In this document: positions 9,307-18,237 of the stretch, in pieces | Layout: every line of letters starts with the position of its first letter | Numbering within the stretch: the stretch's first letter is position 1 | DNA from: Gammaproteobacteria bacterium | GTDB lineage: Bacteria > Pseudomonadota > Gammaproteobacteria > Chromatiales > Chromatiaceae | Reading direction: 5' to 3' | DNA: 64,000 nt | Assembly: GCA_020445335.1 (NCBI GenBank) | Contig: JAGRGU010000065.1 | Location: forward strand, 18,996 to 82,995 | Notes under the pieces: generated by a model | The model's input: the letters and a program-made list of their open reading frames with translations, nothing else | Databases searched by the model: none | What the model was told of the DNA's origin: nothing | Position numbers and translations under genes: made by a program

Positions 9307-10260
9307 ATGCTCTCGCGCGTAGCGGAAAACCTCTATTGGATGGCGCGTTATGTCGAGCGCGCGGAAAACACCGCGCGTCTGATCAGCGTCAACTCAAGCC
9401 TGCTGCTCGATCTGCCACGAGGCATCGCACCCGGCTGGTCGCCGCTGATCTCGATCATGGGGTTGAACAGCGAGTTCGACTCGCGTGTCAAGGAGCCGGG
9501 AGAGCGCCAGGTGGTCCGTTTTCTGGTGGGGGATCGTGGCAATTCCGGCTCGATCATCAGCTCGCTCCATCATGCCAGGGAGAACTGCCGCACCGTGCGC
9601 GACATTCTGCCGCGCGAAATATGGGAAAACCTCAACGAGCTCTATCTCTACGCGCAGGAGAGCGTCAATGTAGGCCTGACCAAGCAGGGGCGCTTCGACT
9701 ACCTGCAGCAGATCATCCGCGGATCGGCCACCTTCATCGGCATCATCGCCAGCGTGCAGAGCCGCGACGAGGCGTTCGACTTCCTGCGCATCGGACGCAA
9801 TCTGGAGCGCGCCGACATGACCACGCGCATCATCGACGTCCGTTCAGCCGACCTGTTGCCCGACGACGTTGCCGATCTGCGCCCTTTCGACACCATTCAG
9901 TGGGTCAGTGTGCTCAACTCGCTGTCGGGCTACCAGATGTACCGCCGCCATATGCAGATGCAGGTACGGCGCGCGGCGGTGCTCAAGTTCCTGCTGCAGG
10001 ACAACCGCTTCCCGCGTGCAGTGCGCCACTGCCTGGACGCGGTCGAGGCATGTCTCGTCAATCTGCAGAACAACGAGCCGGTGGTGAAGCAGCTGCGCCT
10101 GCTGGTGAAGAAGGTCGAGCGCGCCAAGGTCGGTCAGCTGGAGCAGACAGCGCTGCACGACTATATCGACGAACTCCAGCTCAGCATCACCAAGGTGCAC
10201 GCCGCGCTGGCCGAGAGCTACTTCCCCAAGCCGCAGCTGCAGCGTCAGTCGGCCGGCTGA
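9307..10260 (+). CDS. Alpha-E domain protein
   Basis: A 317-residue all-alpha protein with the family N-terminus MLSRVAENLYWMARYVERAE and the helix-forming FLRIGRNLERADMTTRIID. Alpha-E proteins are constant partners of circularly permuted ATP-grasp and transglutaminase genes and are thought to help catalysis or scaffolding in peptide ligation. The start is one base after the ATP-grasp stop (TGAGATG), with the GGAGG of the upstream gene's end serving as ribosome-binding site. It is the last gene of the cassette; 428 bases with no clear gene follow. Confidence 0.92.
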   Translation: MLSRVAENLYWMARYVERAENTARLISVNSSLLLDLPRGIAPGWSPLISIMGLNSEFDSRVKEPGERQVVRFLVGDRGNSGSIISSLHHARENCRTVRDILPREIWENLNELYLYAQESVNVGLTKQGRFDYLQQIIRGSATFIGIIASVQSRDEAFDFLRIGRNLERADMTTRIIDVRSADLLPDDVADLRPFDTIQWVSVLNSLSGYQMYRRHMQMQVRRAAVLKFLLQDNRFPRAVRHCLDAVEACLVNLQNNEPVVKQLRLLVKKVERAKVGQLEQTALHDYIDELQLSITKVHAALAESYFPKPQLQRQSAG

Positions 10261-10688
10261 TACGCACTATTGGCAGGCGCGTGCGGGTGGTGCCTTTCTG
10301 CGCCCGCCCGTGCATGCCGTTGCGGCGCGGCTGAGAACCCCTTCGAGCCCTTTTTTCAGTACATCCATGCGATCTCTCCGTATGCCCGCCTCCTTCGAGG
10401 CGCGGCCCCAGGGATATGATCTCCAGCGGCATGCTGGCCACACGGGAGGGGTGTCTGAACATACTCAGGACCCTTCAAGTGTCGTTTTTGCGGCAATCCA
10501 ACCGCAGGCCGGTCGTGTTCAACCCTGGCGCCAGCGTCAGGTATCCCGCCTTATGCAGGGAAGCCCGTTAGCCTGCAGGGGGTGGTCTTCGGCAGCAAGA
10601 TCTACTATTAATTATTCCGACGCCCGCTATGGAGCTTCTCGCCCTCTGTCGGGCTTTGCTATAGCCCCCTCTTGCAAAAGGAGTGTAG
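10261..10688 (+). other. 428-bp intergenic region, no supportable gene
   Basis: Reading frames here lack coding character or ribosome-binding sites. An A/T-rich patch at 10601-10618 could hold a promoter for the DUF2189 gene. A small hairpin (GGGCT/AGCCC around a 7-base loop) sits close to that gene's start, in the stretch about 10650-10670. AAAGGAG just before 10689 is its ribosome-binding site. I see nothing else. Confidence 0.4.
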
Positions 10689-11474
10689 ATGGAAGCCAGA
10701 CCCTATACGGGAAGCACCAGATGGCACGATCTCGTAGTCAACCGCATCGCCATTGGCGAGCCCTTCACCTGGCTGGCGAAGGGATGGAAGGATATGCGGG
10801 AGGCGGGATGGTACAGCATCTTCTATGGCGCCGGCATTCTGCTGATCAGCTTGTTGCTGACGTTTACCCTGTCGGCGACCGACAGCATGTTCCTGCTGCC
10901 GTTCCTGGTGGCCGGATTCTTCATCATCGCCCCATTTCTCGGCATCGGCCTGTATCAGATGAGTGCGCACCTGGAGCGGGGGGAGCCGCTGAAGGCCTGC
11001 AACGCGCTGGAGGCCTGGAAGCGTAATCACACCCAGATCAGCATGATCACCGCCGGCTTCCTGATCATCATGCAGCTCTGGATCGCCACCAACTACGTGC
11101 TGTTTTCGCTGCTCTACGAGGGGATCTCGCCGCCGCTCGACAACTTCTTCGTCAAGGTCTTCCTGTCGGAAAAGGGCCGGACGTTCGCCATGGCGAGCGT
11201 CGTGGCCGGTTTTTTCTACGCCTGGTGCGCCTACATGATCAGTGTGGTAACGGTACCGATGCTGATCGACCGCAAGGTCGACGGATTCACCGCGATCCGC
11301 TTCAGTATCAAGGCGGTGCTCGGGAACATGCCGGCGATGCTGCTGTGGGCGTTCACGATCGTCGTCATCGTCGGCCTCGGCCTGATCACCTACTACGCCG
11401 GACTGATCGTCGCGCTGCCGCTGATCGGCCATGCGAGCTGGCATGCATACCGCTCGCTGGTGCCGTCGGGGTGA
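10689..11474 (+). CDS. DUF2189 integral membrane protein
   Basis: A 261-residue membrane protein of the DUF2189 family. After a short cytoplasmic start comes the typical GEPFTWLAKGWKDMR segment, then about six hydrophobic helices (for example FYGAGILLISLLLTFTL, FLLPFLVAGFFIIAPFLG, MLLWAFTIVVIVGLGLITYY) and a C-terminal GHASWHAYRSLV. ATG 10689 is preceded by a strong AAAGGAG. The role of the family is unknown. It is a single-gene unit, convergent with the QEGLA-motif gene across a 46-base gap. Confidence 0.85.
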   Translation: MEARPYTGSTRWHDLVVNRIAIGEPFTWLAKGWKDMREAGWYSIFYGAGILLISLLLTFTLSATDSMFLLPFLVAGFFIIAPFLGIGLYQMSAHLERGEPLKACNALEAWKRNHTQISMITAGFLIIMQLWIATNYVLFSLLYEGISPPLDNFFVKVFLSEKGRTFAMASVVAGFFYAWCAYMISVVTVPMLIDRKVDGFTAIRFSIKAVLGNMPAMLLWAFTIVVIVGLGLITYYAGLIVALPLIGHASWHAYRSLVPSG

Positions 11475-11520
11475 CGCGGAGTACCTGTCTGTCCGTAGCG
11501 CCGTCGCGGCCCAGGCTGCG

Positions 11521-12807
11521 CTACAGCAGCGAGCCGTAGTCGACCTGCAGCTTGTCGAAGCTGAGGCTGGAGAGGAAGCGCGAGAAGCTCATCCAGGTCG
11601 CCAGACCCCTTAGGTCGGCAAAGTGCGGTGGTGTGAAGTGGGGCGAGGCCACAACCCCCTCGTCCATCAGCAGGCGGTATGTCTTTATATCCTCCAGCGT
11701 GATTTTGCCGCAGAAGAGGACAGGCAGGCTGTCCAGCCGGCCCTCGCTCATCGCCAGGCGCAGGAAGTTGTAGGTCTGGATGAAGCCGCGCATGTAGGCC
11801 AGATCCTTGGTGAACGGCCTGCCGTCGGGCGTGCTGCCGCGGAATACCCTGACCGCAAGTTTGTAGCTCTCATCCCGGGAGAGACCGTTGCCATGCAGAT
11901 AGTCGAACACCTCGACGAAGTCGGCTCCCTGCTCGGCCAGGGTAACAGCCCGCACCCGGTTGATCAGGCGGTAGAGGCGCGAGGGGCTGGAGCGCAGCGT
12001 CAGGATCTCGGTGAGGACGGCGAGACCCTCCTGGGTGGTGGTCGACGAGGGTGGTCCCTTGCCGAGGAAAGTGCACCAGGGTTGCTCGGAGCCGTTCAGC
12101 GTCGTGCCGAGGTGCACCCAGCCTTCGTGTACTTCGAGCACATCGATGTCGAGCTGGTTGAAGCGTGCATCGCTGCGGATCTTGAGGTAGTCCGAGCCGG
12201 CCGCCGCATCGGCCGTCATCTGGTCGTTCAGCAGCACACGGATGCCGGCGTCGGGGAAGGCGGCCAGCAGCCGTTCGTTGAGCATCTCGACCGCACGTTC
12301 GGCGCTGATCTCCTTGGGCGCCTCCGCCATCGATTTGTTGCGCAGCAGGTTGGTCAGGGTCGATTCCATCTCGCTGCCGAGATCGGCCAGGGTGGGATCG
12401 CCGGCATGGAAGACGTCGGAGGCGGAGCCGTAGAGGTCTTCGGAGATCAGGCCGAACTCTCCGCTGCCGCGCGACTCCAGCAGCCGCACTACGCTGCCGT
12501 ACTCGCGGCAGATCCGCCGCATGATGGTGGCGAGGGGGTTTAGTTGTCCCAGCCGGCGCGAAATATCGCGTTCGATGGCGTGGAATTCGCCGCGCTTCGC
12601 TGCAGGATCGAACTCCAGCGGGTTGCTGCGGCTATAGTATTCGGCGTCGACCTGGGGCAGGCACCTGCAGCCGTTCTGGAAAAAGTCGCGGCGCAGCTGT
12701 TCGTTCCATTTGATCGCGTCGAGGATACGGATCGGACGCTGGGCCTCGACGATTCGTTCGGAGAGTTCGCGCACCATCGCCAGGTAGTCAGACGCGAATT
12801 CACTCAT
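11521..12807 (-). CDS. QEGLA-motif DUF1704 protein, HExxxH metallopeptidase homologue (MATCAP-like)
   Basis: A 428-residue protein of the family named flavohemoglobin expression-modulating QEGLA motif protein (DUF1704). It contains HEGWVH (His227, Glu228, His232), an HExxxH zinc motif, and TQEGLAVLTE with Glu260 as a likely third ligand. The same arrangement is found in the eukaryotic tubulin tyrosine carboxypeptidase MATCAP/KIAA0895 group, so a peptidase activity is plausible. The C-terminal half has the conserved LAYMRGFIQTYNFLRLA. It appears to be a single cytoplasmic gene; no flavohemoglobin gene is seen nearby, so the traditional name should not be over-read. The start at 12807 is the first ATG in frame. 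Confidence 0.82.
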   Translation of the reverse strand: MSEFASDYLAMVRELSERIVEAQRPIRILDAIKWNEQLRRDFFQNGCRCLPQVDAEYYSRSNPLEFDPAAKRGEFHAIERDISRRLGQLNPLATIMRRICREYGSVVRLLESRGSGEFGLISEDLYGSASDVFHAGDPTLADLGSEMESTLTNLLRNKSMAEAPKEISAERAVEMLNERLLAAFPDAGIRVLLNDQMTADAAAGSDYLKIRSDARFNQLDIDVLEVHEGWVHLGTTLNGSEQPWCTFLGKGPPSSTTTQEGLAVLTEILTLRSSPSRLYRLINRVRAVTLAEQGADFVEVFDYLHGNGLSRDESYKLAVRVFRGSTPDGRPFTKDLAYMRGFIQTYNFLRLAMSEGRLDSLPVLFCGKITLEDIKTYRLLMDEGVVASPHFTPPHFADLRGLATWMSFSRFLSSLSFDKLQVDYGSLL

Positions 12808-13000
12808 ACCTTGCCCCCGCGGGTGAGTATCGCCTGCGCGGCATTGCCGCTTTATGACGGCGGCCGCAAAACCCCATTATCCAACGCCGCCTGATTTTCG
12901 GCCAGCGCCGCCGATACCAGCCCGTTGCTGCTCTGCAGGGTTGTCGCGCCTGCGCCGGTCATGCTCTCGACGCAGCCAACGCTCTTGCAACCGTTCGCAG

Positions 13001-13951
13001 CTATGCGCCGCTGACGCCGAGCAGCCACAGCCAGGCGCTGATGCTCACCACCGATGCGGCGGTTCCCAGCAGCACGTTACTGGCGGCGGTATCCTCGCCG
13101 CGCTGATACATGCTGGCGAACAGGTAGCTGTTGACGCCGGGCGCCATCGCCGCCATCAGCACCACCGCATTGGTCAGCTCGCTGTCGACGCCGAGCAGGC
13201 GGCAGACGCCCAACGCGATCGCCGGGTGGAGCAGCAACGAGATACCGGCGATGCTGCTCGCTTCGCCGAGCGACGCTTTCAGCGAGTAGCGGGTGAGGGT
13301 GCCGCCGAGCCCGAACAGCGCCGCCGGCAGCGCGGCACGGGCCACGATCTCGACCGACGACAGCAGCGCACCCGGCAGCGCCAGGCCGCTGAGGTTGACC
13401 GCAAAGCCGAGCAGGATGCCGATCATCAGGCTGTTGCGGAACATCGCGCGTACCACCACCTTCATCGTTGCCGAGGGCGACCTGCCGTCGGCACGCAGCA
13501 GCTCCATGCTGGCGATGCCGAGCAGATAGCAGAACGGGGCGTGTATCGAGACCAGCGCGTAGGCGGTGGCCATCGCCGGCGTATCGACGCCCCAGGCGCG
13601 TTCCGAGATCGGCAGTCCCAGCAGCACCAGGTTGGAGAAGAGCGCGCTGAAGCCGACCGCGACCGCGCTCCCCGGCGTGCGGCCGAACAGGCGCCAGGCG
13701 AGGAGGGTCGCGACCGCGAAGCTGACGCTGGAACCGAGGTAGAAGGCGCTCATCAGGCGCCAGTCGTAGGCGCTGCCGAGATCCATGCCGGAGGTGGCGA
13801 GAAACAGCAGACAGGGGACCGCAAAGCGGACCGCGAAGCTCATCAGGCCGCTGATCATGCCGTCGTCGAGCAGGCGGCCGCGGGTCGCCAGGTAACCGGC
13901 AGCGATAACCAGAAAGACGGGCGCGACAATATTGAAGATGGTGGCTAGCAT
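13001..13951 (-). CDS. AEC-family (auxin efflux carrier-like) transporter
   Basis: A 316-residue integral membrane protein with about ten hydrophobic helices in two halves, matching the AEC family (IFNIVAPVFLVIAAGYLATRG at the N-terminus, PGVNSYLFASMYQ near the C-terminus). Bacterial members export or import small organic acids such as malate or malonate; the substrate here cannot be told. A longer frame exists up to 13996, but ATG 13951 gives the family-typical N-terminus directly in the first membrane segment. It is transcribed alone, downstream (same strand) of a 340-bp region without a gene. Confidence 0.85.
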   Translation of the reverse strand: MLATIFNIVAPVFLVIAAGYLATRGRLLDDGMISGLMSFAVRFAVPCLLFLATSGMDLGSAYDWRLMSAFYLGSSVSFAVATLLAWRLFGRTPGSAVAVGFSALFSNLVLLGLPISERAWGVDTPAMATAYALVSIHAPFCYLLGIASMELLRADGRSPSATMKVVVRAMFRNSLMIGILLGFAVNLSGLALPGALLSSVEIVARAALPAALFGLGGTLTRYSLKASLGEASSIAGISLLLHPAIALGVCRLLGVDSELTNAVVLMAAMAPGVNSYLFASMYQRGEDTAASNVLLGTAASVVSISAWLWLLGVSGA

Positions 13952-14291
13952 CGGCCGGTGGATATCCGCATATTGCGGCCCCTCGATGGCGCGCATGGGC
14001 GCCGGCGCTTCGCATCATACCTCACCGGCGGCCCGGAAGCGGTCATCTCCTGGCGAGTCGAATCACTCTCAGCTATGGATCCGTCCTGCGGATGCCGGAG
14101 CAGAGCCCTCCGCAGCGGATCGGGATGACGCACGCCGGTGGCAAAAAAACCGTTTCGTTGACCTGGAACATGCTGCCTGCGAGAGCCTCTTTGGTGCCGC
14201 CATTGACCAAAACCCACGGTACTAGAATCAATACAGGGAAGAGGGAAACTGCGGTAACTCTCCAATGGATTGGGGAGGGGAGGTGTAGTAG
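13952..14291 (+). other. 340-bp divergent intergenic region
   Basis: This lies between the divergent AEC transporter and Gly/Asp-rich genes. No reading frame here has convincing coding features. A TTGACC (14203-14208) and TAGAAT (14223-14228) resemble promoter hexamers, but the 14-base spacer is short. A purine-rich GGGGAGGGGAGG (from about 14274) precedes ATG 14292. Nothing else can be supported. Confidence 0.35.
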
Positions 14292-14534
14292 ATGAATAGA
14301 GTGTATGCAGCGGTAGTGGTGATTTTCCTGGGTACGATCGGCTGCGCGATTGCGCCCTACTATCTGCCGGAAGGCGACGGTGGGGTGTCGCTGGAGTGGG
14401 AGCATGGCTTCGGCACCACACCAGCGGGCGGTGGTGGCAACGCCAGTGACAGTGGCAATGGCTCCGGCGGTGGAGGTGACGGCGGCGACGGCGGTGATGG
14501 CGATGGTGGTGACGGAGGGGGTACTCCGGAATAG
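14292..14534 (+). CDS. Small exported protein with Gly/Asp repeat tail
   Basis: An 80-residue protein with a hydrophobic N-terminal helix (MNRVYAAVVVIFLGTIGCA) that could be a signal peptide or anchor; the single Cys at the end of the helix resembles a weak lipobox. Residues 45-80 are low-complexity Gly/Asp/Ser (GGDGGDGGDGDGGDGGG). The ATG follows a long purine run that should act as a strong ribosome-binding site, which is the main reason to accept it as a gene. I do not recognise a family. The acidic Gly-rich tail could bind calcium or be a flexible spacer; both are guesses. Confidence 0.55.
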   Translation: MNRVYAAVVVIFLGTIGCAIAPYYLPEGDGGVSLEWEHGFGTTPAGGGGNASDSGNGSGGGGDGGDGGDGDGGDGGGTPE

Positions 14535-14613
14535 TCCTGGATTGGTCGCCGCATCCGGCCGTTGATCCGCCGGGTGGCGCTTGTGCTACGGCGATGAGGG
14601 GCGCGGGTGCGCT

Positions 14614-15396
14614 CTATCGCCGGTCGCTCGGGCGCACTCTCCACGCGAAATAGAGCAGCGCGGCGAGTAGTGGCGGGAGCGACAGCAGCTGGCCCATTGT
14701 GAGGGCGGCCGTCGGATCGGTCGCAGCGGCGGGCTGCCAGTACTCGAGCAGGAAGCGGGTCGAGAAATAGAGCAAGCCGAAGAGGAACAGCGGCAACGCC
14801 GATGCAGTGATATCTGGGCGTCGCCGATGGAGTGAATTGAGCAACAGGAAGATCGCCAATGCGGCGAGGGATTCATAGAGTTGCAGCGGATGCCGCGGAA
14901 AACTCTCACCCAGGCGCAGAAAGACGACCCCCCATTCGCCGGCCGTGGCGCGTCCCACCGCCTCAGAGTTGAAAAAGTTTCCGATCCGGGCGCCCACCAG
15001 GATCAGCGGAAGCCCCAGCGACAGCATGCCGCAGCGCGGATAGAAAGGTTGTCGATGGACGCGGCTCCAGAGGTATACCGACACGAGCACTCCGCCGGCG
15101 GCGCCGTGGCTCGACAGTCCGGGTTGCCAGAGCATGAACAGCTGCAACGGGTGCTCGGAAAAAAAGAGCGGGTTATAGAAGAACGCGTGCCCGAGGCGGG
15201 CGCCGACGAACATGCCGACGATGGCGTGGATCATCAGGCTCTCCGGCAAGTTCCGGGGGAGCCGAAGATCTGTCGCGACTATGCGTAACCGGAAGTAGCA
15301 GAGAAGCACTCCCAGCGCCAGAAAAAAGCTGTACCAGTAGATATGGAGATCCCCCAGTTGGAACATCAGGGGATCTATATCGTGCTGGAATGGCAT
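14614..15396 (-). CDS. lgt: Prolipoprotein diacylglyceryl transferase
   Basis: A 260-residue multi-spanning inner-membrane enzyme. It moves diacylglycerol from phosphatidylglycerol to the lipobox Cys of prolipoproteins, the first step of lipoprotein maturation. Recognised by the signature GARIGNFFNSEAVGR, the HGAAGG loop and RHPLQLYESL (Lgt HPxQLYE motif). Its ATG overlaps the TGA of the upstream acyl-ACP synthetase/acyltransferase gene (TGATG), suggesting translational coupling. The last lipoprotein-maturation enzyme, Lnt, is encoded at 56415-57926. Confidence 0.9.
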   Translation of the reverse strand: MPFQHDIDPLMFQLGDLHIYWYSFFLALGVLLCYFRLRIVATDLRLPRNLPESLMIHAIVGMFVGARLGHAFFYNPLFFSEHPLQLFMLWQPGLSSHGAAGGVLVSVYLWSRVHRQPFYPRCGMLSLGLPLILVGARIGNFFNSEAVGRATAGEWGVVFLRLGESFPRHPLQLYESLAALAIFLLLNSLHRRRPDITASALPLFLFGLLYFSTRFLLEYWQPAAATDPTAALTMGQLLSLPPLLAALLYFAWRVRPSDRR

Positions 15397-17885
15397 CAGC
15401 GGCGGATATCGTGGCTGGCCGACCGCTGCCAGCCGACCGCCGCCAGTATCCTGGACCTTACGGCGTCGTTCAGTTGGTCGTAACTGAGGCGGCCCGGCGC
15501 CACCGGCGGCAGGTATTCGACCCGGACCGGCGCCAACGGTCTGGGCAGACGAGCACCTCTGGGAAGCGCGCGCCAGGCACCGCTGATGGCCACCGGCACG
15601 ATCGGTATCCCAAGCTCGCGGCTGAGGATGGCGTAGCCCCTGCGAAACGGCCCCAGAGTGCCGTCGGCGCTGCGGGTTCCCTCAGGGAAGATGATGATGT
15701 TGCTGCCCTGGCGCAGCACTTCGGAGAGACTCTGCAGCGCCTGCTTCATGTCTCGTTCGAGATCGAGCACGATGACGTTGTTGCGCATCGCGACGAAGCG
15801 CAGCCAGAGCCGTTGCACATGCTTCGGTTTGGCGAAGAAGTAGGTCCGCTTCATCGTCGTGTTGTCGAGGAAGGCGGCGACGAACAGACCGTCGAGAAAA
15901 CTCTGGTGGTTGGGCGCCAGAATGCAGGGTCCGTCCGGCAGATTCTGCTCTCCTCCGGCGCTCAGCCGGAAATAGCCGCGCGCCAGCCATGCCAGGGTGT
16001 GGCGCAGTGGGTTGTGGGCGAACCAGCTGCGCGGCAGCCGGACGTCGCTGCGCTGCTTCAGGATGTCGGCCCACTCCTGCACGCTGACACTCAGCCTGGT
16101 CTTCTTCTCGCGCATGAAGGCGGCGATGCGCTCCACCGTGGCGTGGTCGATGAAGGTCTGCTCGCTCACCTTCACGCCGAAACTCTCCTCCAGAAACGCC
16201 TGCAGCCCCACCAGGTCGAGCGAATCCATTGCCAGATCCAGCTCCAGGTGGTCCGCAGCGTAGATCTCGCGCTGCTTCTGCTGCTGCAGAAAAGTCTTGA
16301 TGCTGTGATACTCCGGGTAGTCCGGTTCGTCAGCAGCGCCGTTGCGCACGGCCTTGCCGGCGATCAGCTCGTTGAACAGAAAGCGTTTCAGTTTGCCCAG
16401 GCGGGTCTTGGGCAGCTCCTGGTGCAGCAGGTGCAGCCTCATCACCTTCTTGTAGGGGGTTACCGACTGGTTGTAGGGCACCAACAGCTCTCTCTTGAAG
16501 TGGTTCTCCAGGTCGCCGATGCCCTGCTTCCGGGCGGCGGCGAAGTCGGGCACCAGCACCGCCTGCAGGCTCTCCTGGTGCAGAAAGACGCCGACCTCCG
16601 CGATCAGGTCGCTCAGTGCCGACAGTTTCTCCTCGATTTCTCCTGGGTTGACGTTCTTGCCGTTGGGCAGAACGATGATCTCCTTCTTGCGGCCGGTGAC
16701 GTGCAGGTAGCCATCCTGGTCGAGGTGGCCCAGGTCGCCGGTGTGCAGCCAGCCCCCCCTGAGCACCTCGGCGGTCTCCTGCGGGCGGTTGTAGTAGCCC
16801 TGCATGACGTTGCGGCCGCGGGCGAGGATCTCGCCGTCGACGATGCGCACCTCGTTGCAGGACATCGGTCGCCCCGGTGAGCCGATGCGCCCTTCACCGG
16901 GGCGGGTGAAGGTGATCATCGGCGCCGCCTCTGTCATGCCGAACCCTTCCAGAACCTCGAACCCCAGCGTGGCGAGATCGCGCCAGACCGCTTCGTCCAG
17001 CTTGGCACCGCCACTGACCAGCAGCCGGATATGACCGCCGAAGCGCTGATGCACTTTGGCGAACAGCCGTCTGGATAAGCCTGGTGAGCGCGCCTTGGCG
17101 GCGAGGGAGAAGAGCAGCCGAGGCAGCCTGGCGGCGTTGATCTTCTCCATGATCGATTTGTGGATCAGGCTGTAGAGCCGCGGCACGCCGATCATGATTG
17201 TGACACGTTGGTCATTCAGCGTGCACAGCATATCCTCGGGCGCCATCGACGGCGAGAAGACGCTGGTGCCGCCGGTGTAGAGTGGCGCCATCAGTGAGCC
17301 GAGCAGCGGAAAAATGTGGTGCAGTGGCAGCAGCGCCAGCACCCGTTCCTGCGGCCGGTAGATAGGGACTTCGCCGGACACCGACTCGATATTGGCCAGC
17401 AGATTGTCGCAGGAGAGCATCACCCCCTTGGGACTGCCGGTGGTGCCCGAGGTGTAGATCAGCAGCAGCGTCCGCTCGCGCGGCGGCAACGGCAGCGGGG
17501 AGGGGGTGCCGGGTGAGAGCTCCGCCGCGAGACGCTCCAGAATCAGCAGCTGAGTATCGAGCGGTGCCTTTTCCAGCGCCTGCCGCATCACCGACAGGGT
17601 GCCCTGCGAGCAGAAGATCAGATCGGGGCGGCAGTCGCGCAGGATATAGGCGACATCCTCCGCCGTGCTCATGAAGTCGACCGGAACCAGCGTGCAGCCG
17701 CGCGCCAGTCCGGCGTAGTAGGCGTAGACCCATTCGGGACGGTTCTCGGAGAAGATCAGCACTTTGTCGCAGCCATTCGCCGGGATGCGGGTCGCGTAGG
17801 CGTCCACCCACGCCAGAAGCTGCGCGTAATCGACGCGCTGGTCACCGTGGATCAGGGCGGTATTCTCTCGCTTTGCAAGCAGCAT
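15396..17885 (-). CDS. Acyl-ACP/CoA synthetase - acyl carrier protein - PlsC acyltransferase fusion
   Basis: An 829-residue trifunctional protein. Residues 1-490 are an AMP-forming acyl-adenylating domain (LLLIYTSGTTGSPKGVML, and TGDLGHLDQDGYLHVTGR near its end). Around residues 530-600 is an acyl carrier domain with AMDSLDLVGL, Ser555 being the likely phosphopantetheine site. Residues 640-829 form a PlsC-type lysophospholipid acyltransferase (NHQSFLD near 660, FPEGTR near 731). It presumably activates fatty acids, holds them on its own ACP and transfers them to a lysophospholipid, as E. coli Aas does for recycled lipids, but the domain order differs and an ACP is built in. It overlaps lgt by one base. 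Confidence 0.88.
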   Translation of the reverse strand: MLLAKRENTALIHGDQRVDYAQLLAWVDAYATRIPANGCDKVLIFSENRPEWVYAYYAGLARGCTLVPVDFMSTAEDVAYILRDCRPDLIFCSQGTLSVMRQALEKAPLDTQLLILERLAAELSPGTPSPLPLPPRERTLLLIYTSGTTGSPKGVMLSCDNLLANIESVSGEVPIYRPQERVLALLPLHHIFPLLGSLMAPLYTGGTSVFSPSMAPEDMLCTLNDQRVTIMIGVPRLYSLIHKSIMEKINAARLPRLLFSLAAKARSPGLSRRLFAKVHQRFGGHIRLLVSGGAKLDEAVWRDLATLGFEVLEGFGMTEAAPMITFTRPGEGRIGSPGRPMSCNEVRIVDGEILARGRNVMQGYYNRPQETAEVLRGGWLHTGDLGHLDQDGYLHVTGRKKEIIVLPNGKNVNPGEIEEKLSALSDLIAEVGVFLHQESLQAVLVPDFAAARKQGIGDLENHFKRELLVPYNQSVTPYKKVMRLHLLHQELPKTRLGKLKRFLFNELIAGKAVRNGAADEPDYPEYHSIKTFLQQQKQREIYAADHLELDLAMDSLDLVGLQAFLEESFGVKVSEQTFIDHATVERIAAFMREKKTRLSVSVQEWADILKQRSDVRLPRSWFAHNPLRHTLAWLARGYFRLSAGGEQNLPDGPCILAPNHQSFLDGLFVAAFLDNTTMKRTYFFAKPKHVQRLWLRFVAMRNNVIVLDLERDMKQALQSLSEVLRQGSNIIIFPEGTRSADGTLGPFRRGYAILSRELGIPIVPVAISGAWRALPRGARLPRPLAPVRVEYLPPVAPGRLSYDQLNDAVRSRILAAVGWQRSASHDIRR

Positions 17886-18237
17886 GGTGCGTTACTCGGC
17901 TCCGGTTCGATCTGTGGTCGCGGCTGATGCGCTTGCAGACGGCTGCCGCTCCGGCGCTGTCGTCTGCGGCCTGCATTTTCGCAGTTTACGGCGGCGCCGG
18001 TCGAGCAGCTTGATGAACAAGATCAACGCTGACGGGCGAGGGCGGATACTGGACAGCAGATCCGCAAAAAGTGAGGGAGAGCCATGACGGGAACCGTTTT
18101 TTCCGGGCCGTGCCACGACCGCTCCAGCGGCGGCCATCGGGAAAATCGAAAACTATGTTCAGGGCTCCCCGAGCACCGTAGTGAGTCGAATACCGGCGTC
18201 GCACCTGGCGCCGCCGGGAAGCTCCCGCTCGCCGGCT
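17886..18237 (-). other. 352-bp intergenic region, no gene seen
   Basis: This separates the 73-residue gene from the synthetase/acyltransferase gene, both on the minus strand. It presumably holds the promoter of the latter, but I see no convincing hexamers. Short frames present lack ribosome-binding sites or family features. Confidence 0.3.

Noticed and set aside
10310-11026. 238-residue frame over the start of the DUF2189 gene
   Set aside because: Lacks hydrophobic or domain patterns and overlaps a strong gene with a good ribosome-binding site.
14223-14228. Firm promoter call for the Gly/Asp-rich gene
   Set aside because: TAGAAT and TTGACC are only 14 bases apart, too close for a standard sigma-70 promoter.
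15390-16880. 496-residue plus-strand frame opposite the synthetase/acyltransferase
   Set aside because: Composition is a shadow of the minus-strand gene, which has all catalytic motifs.
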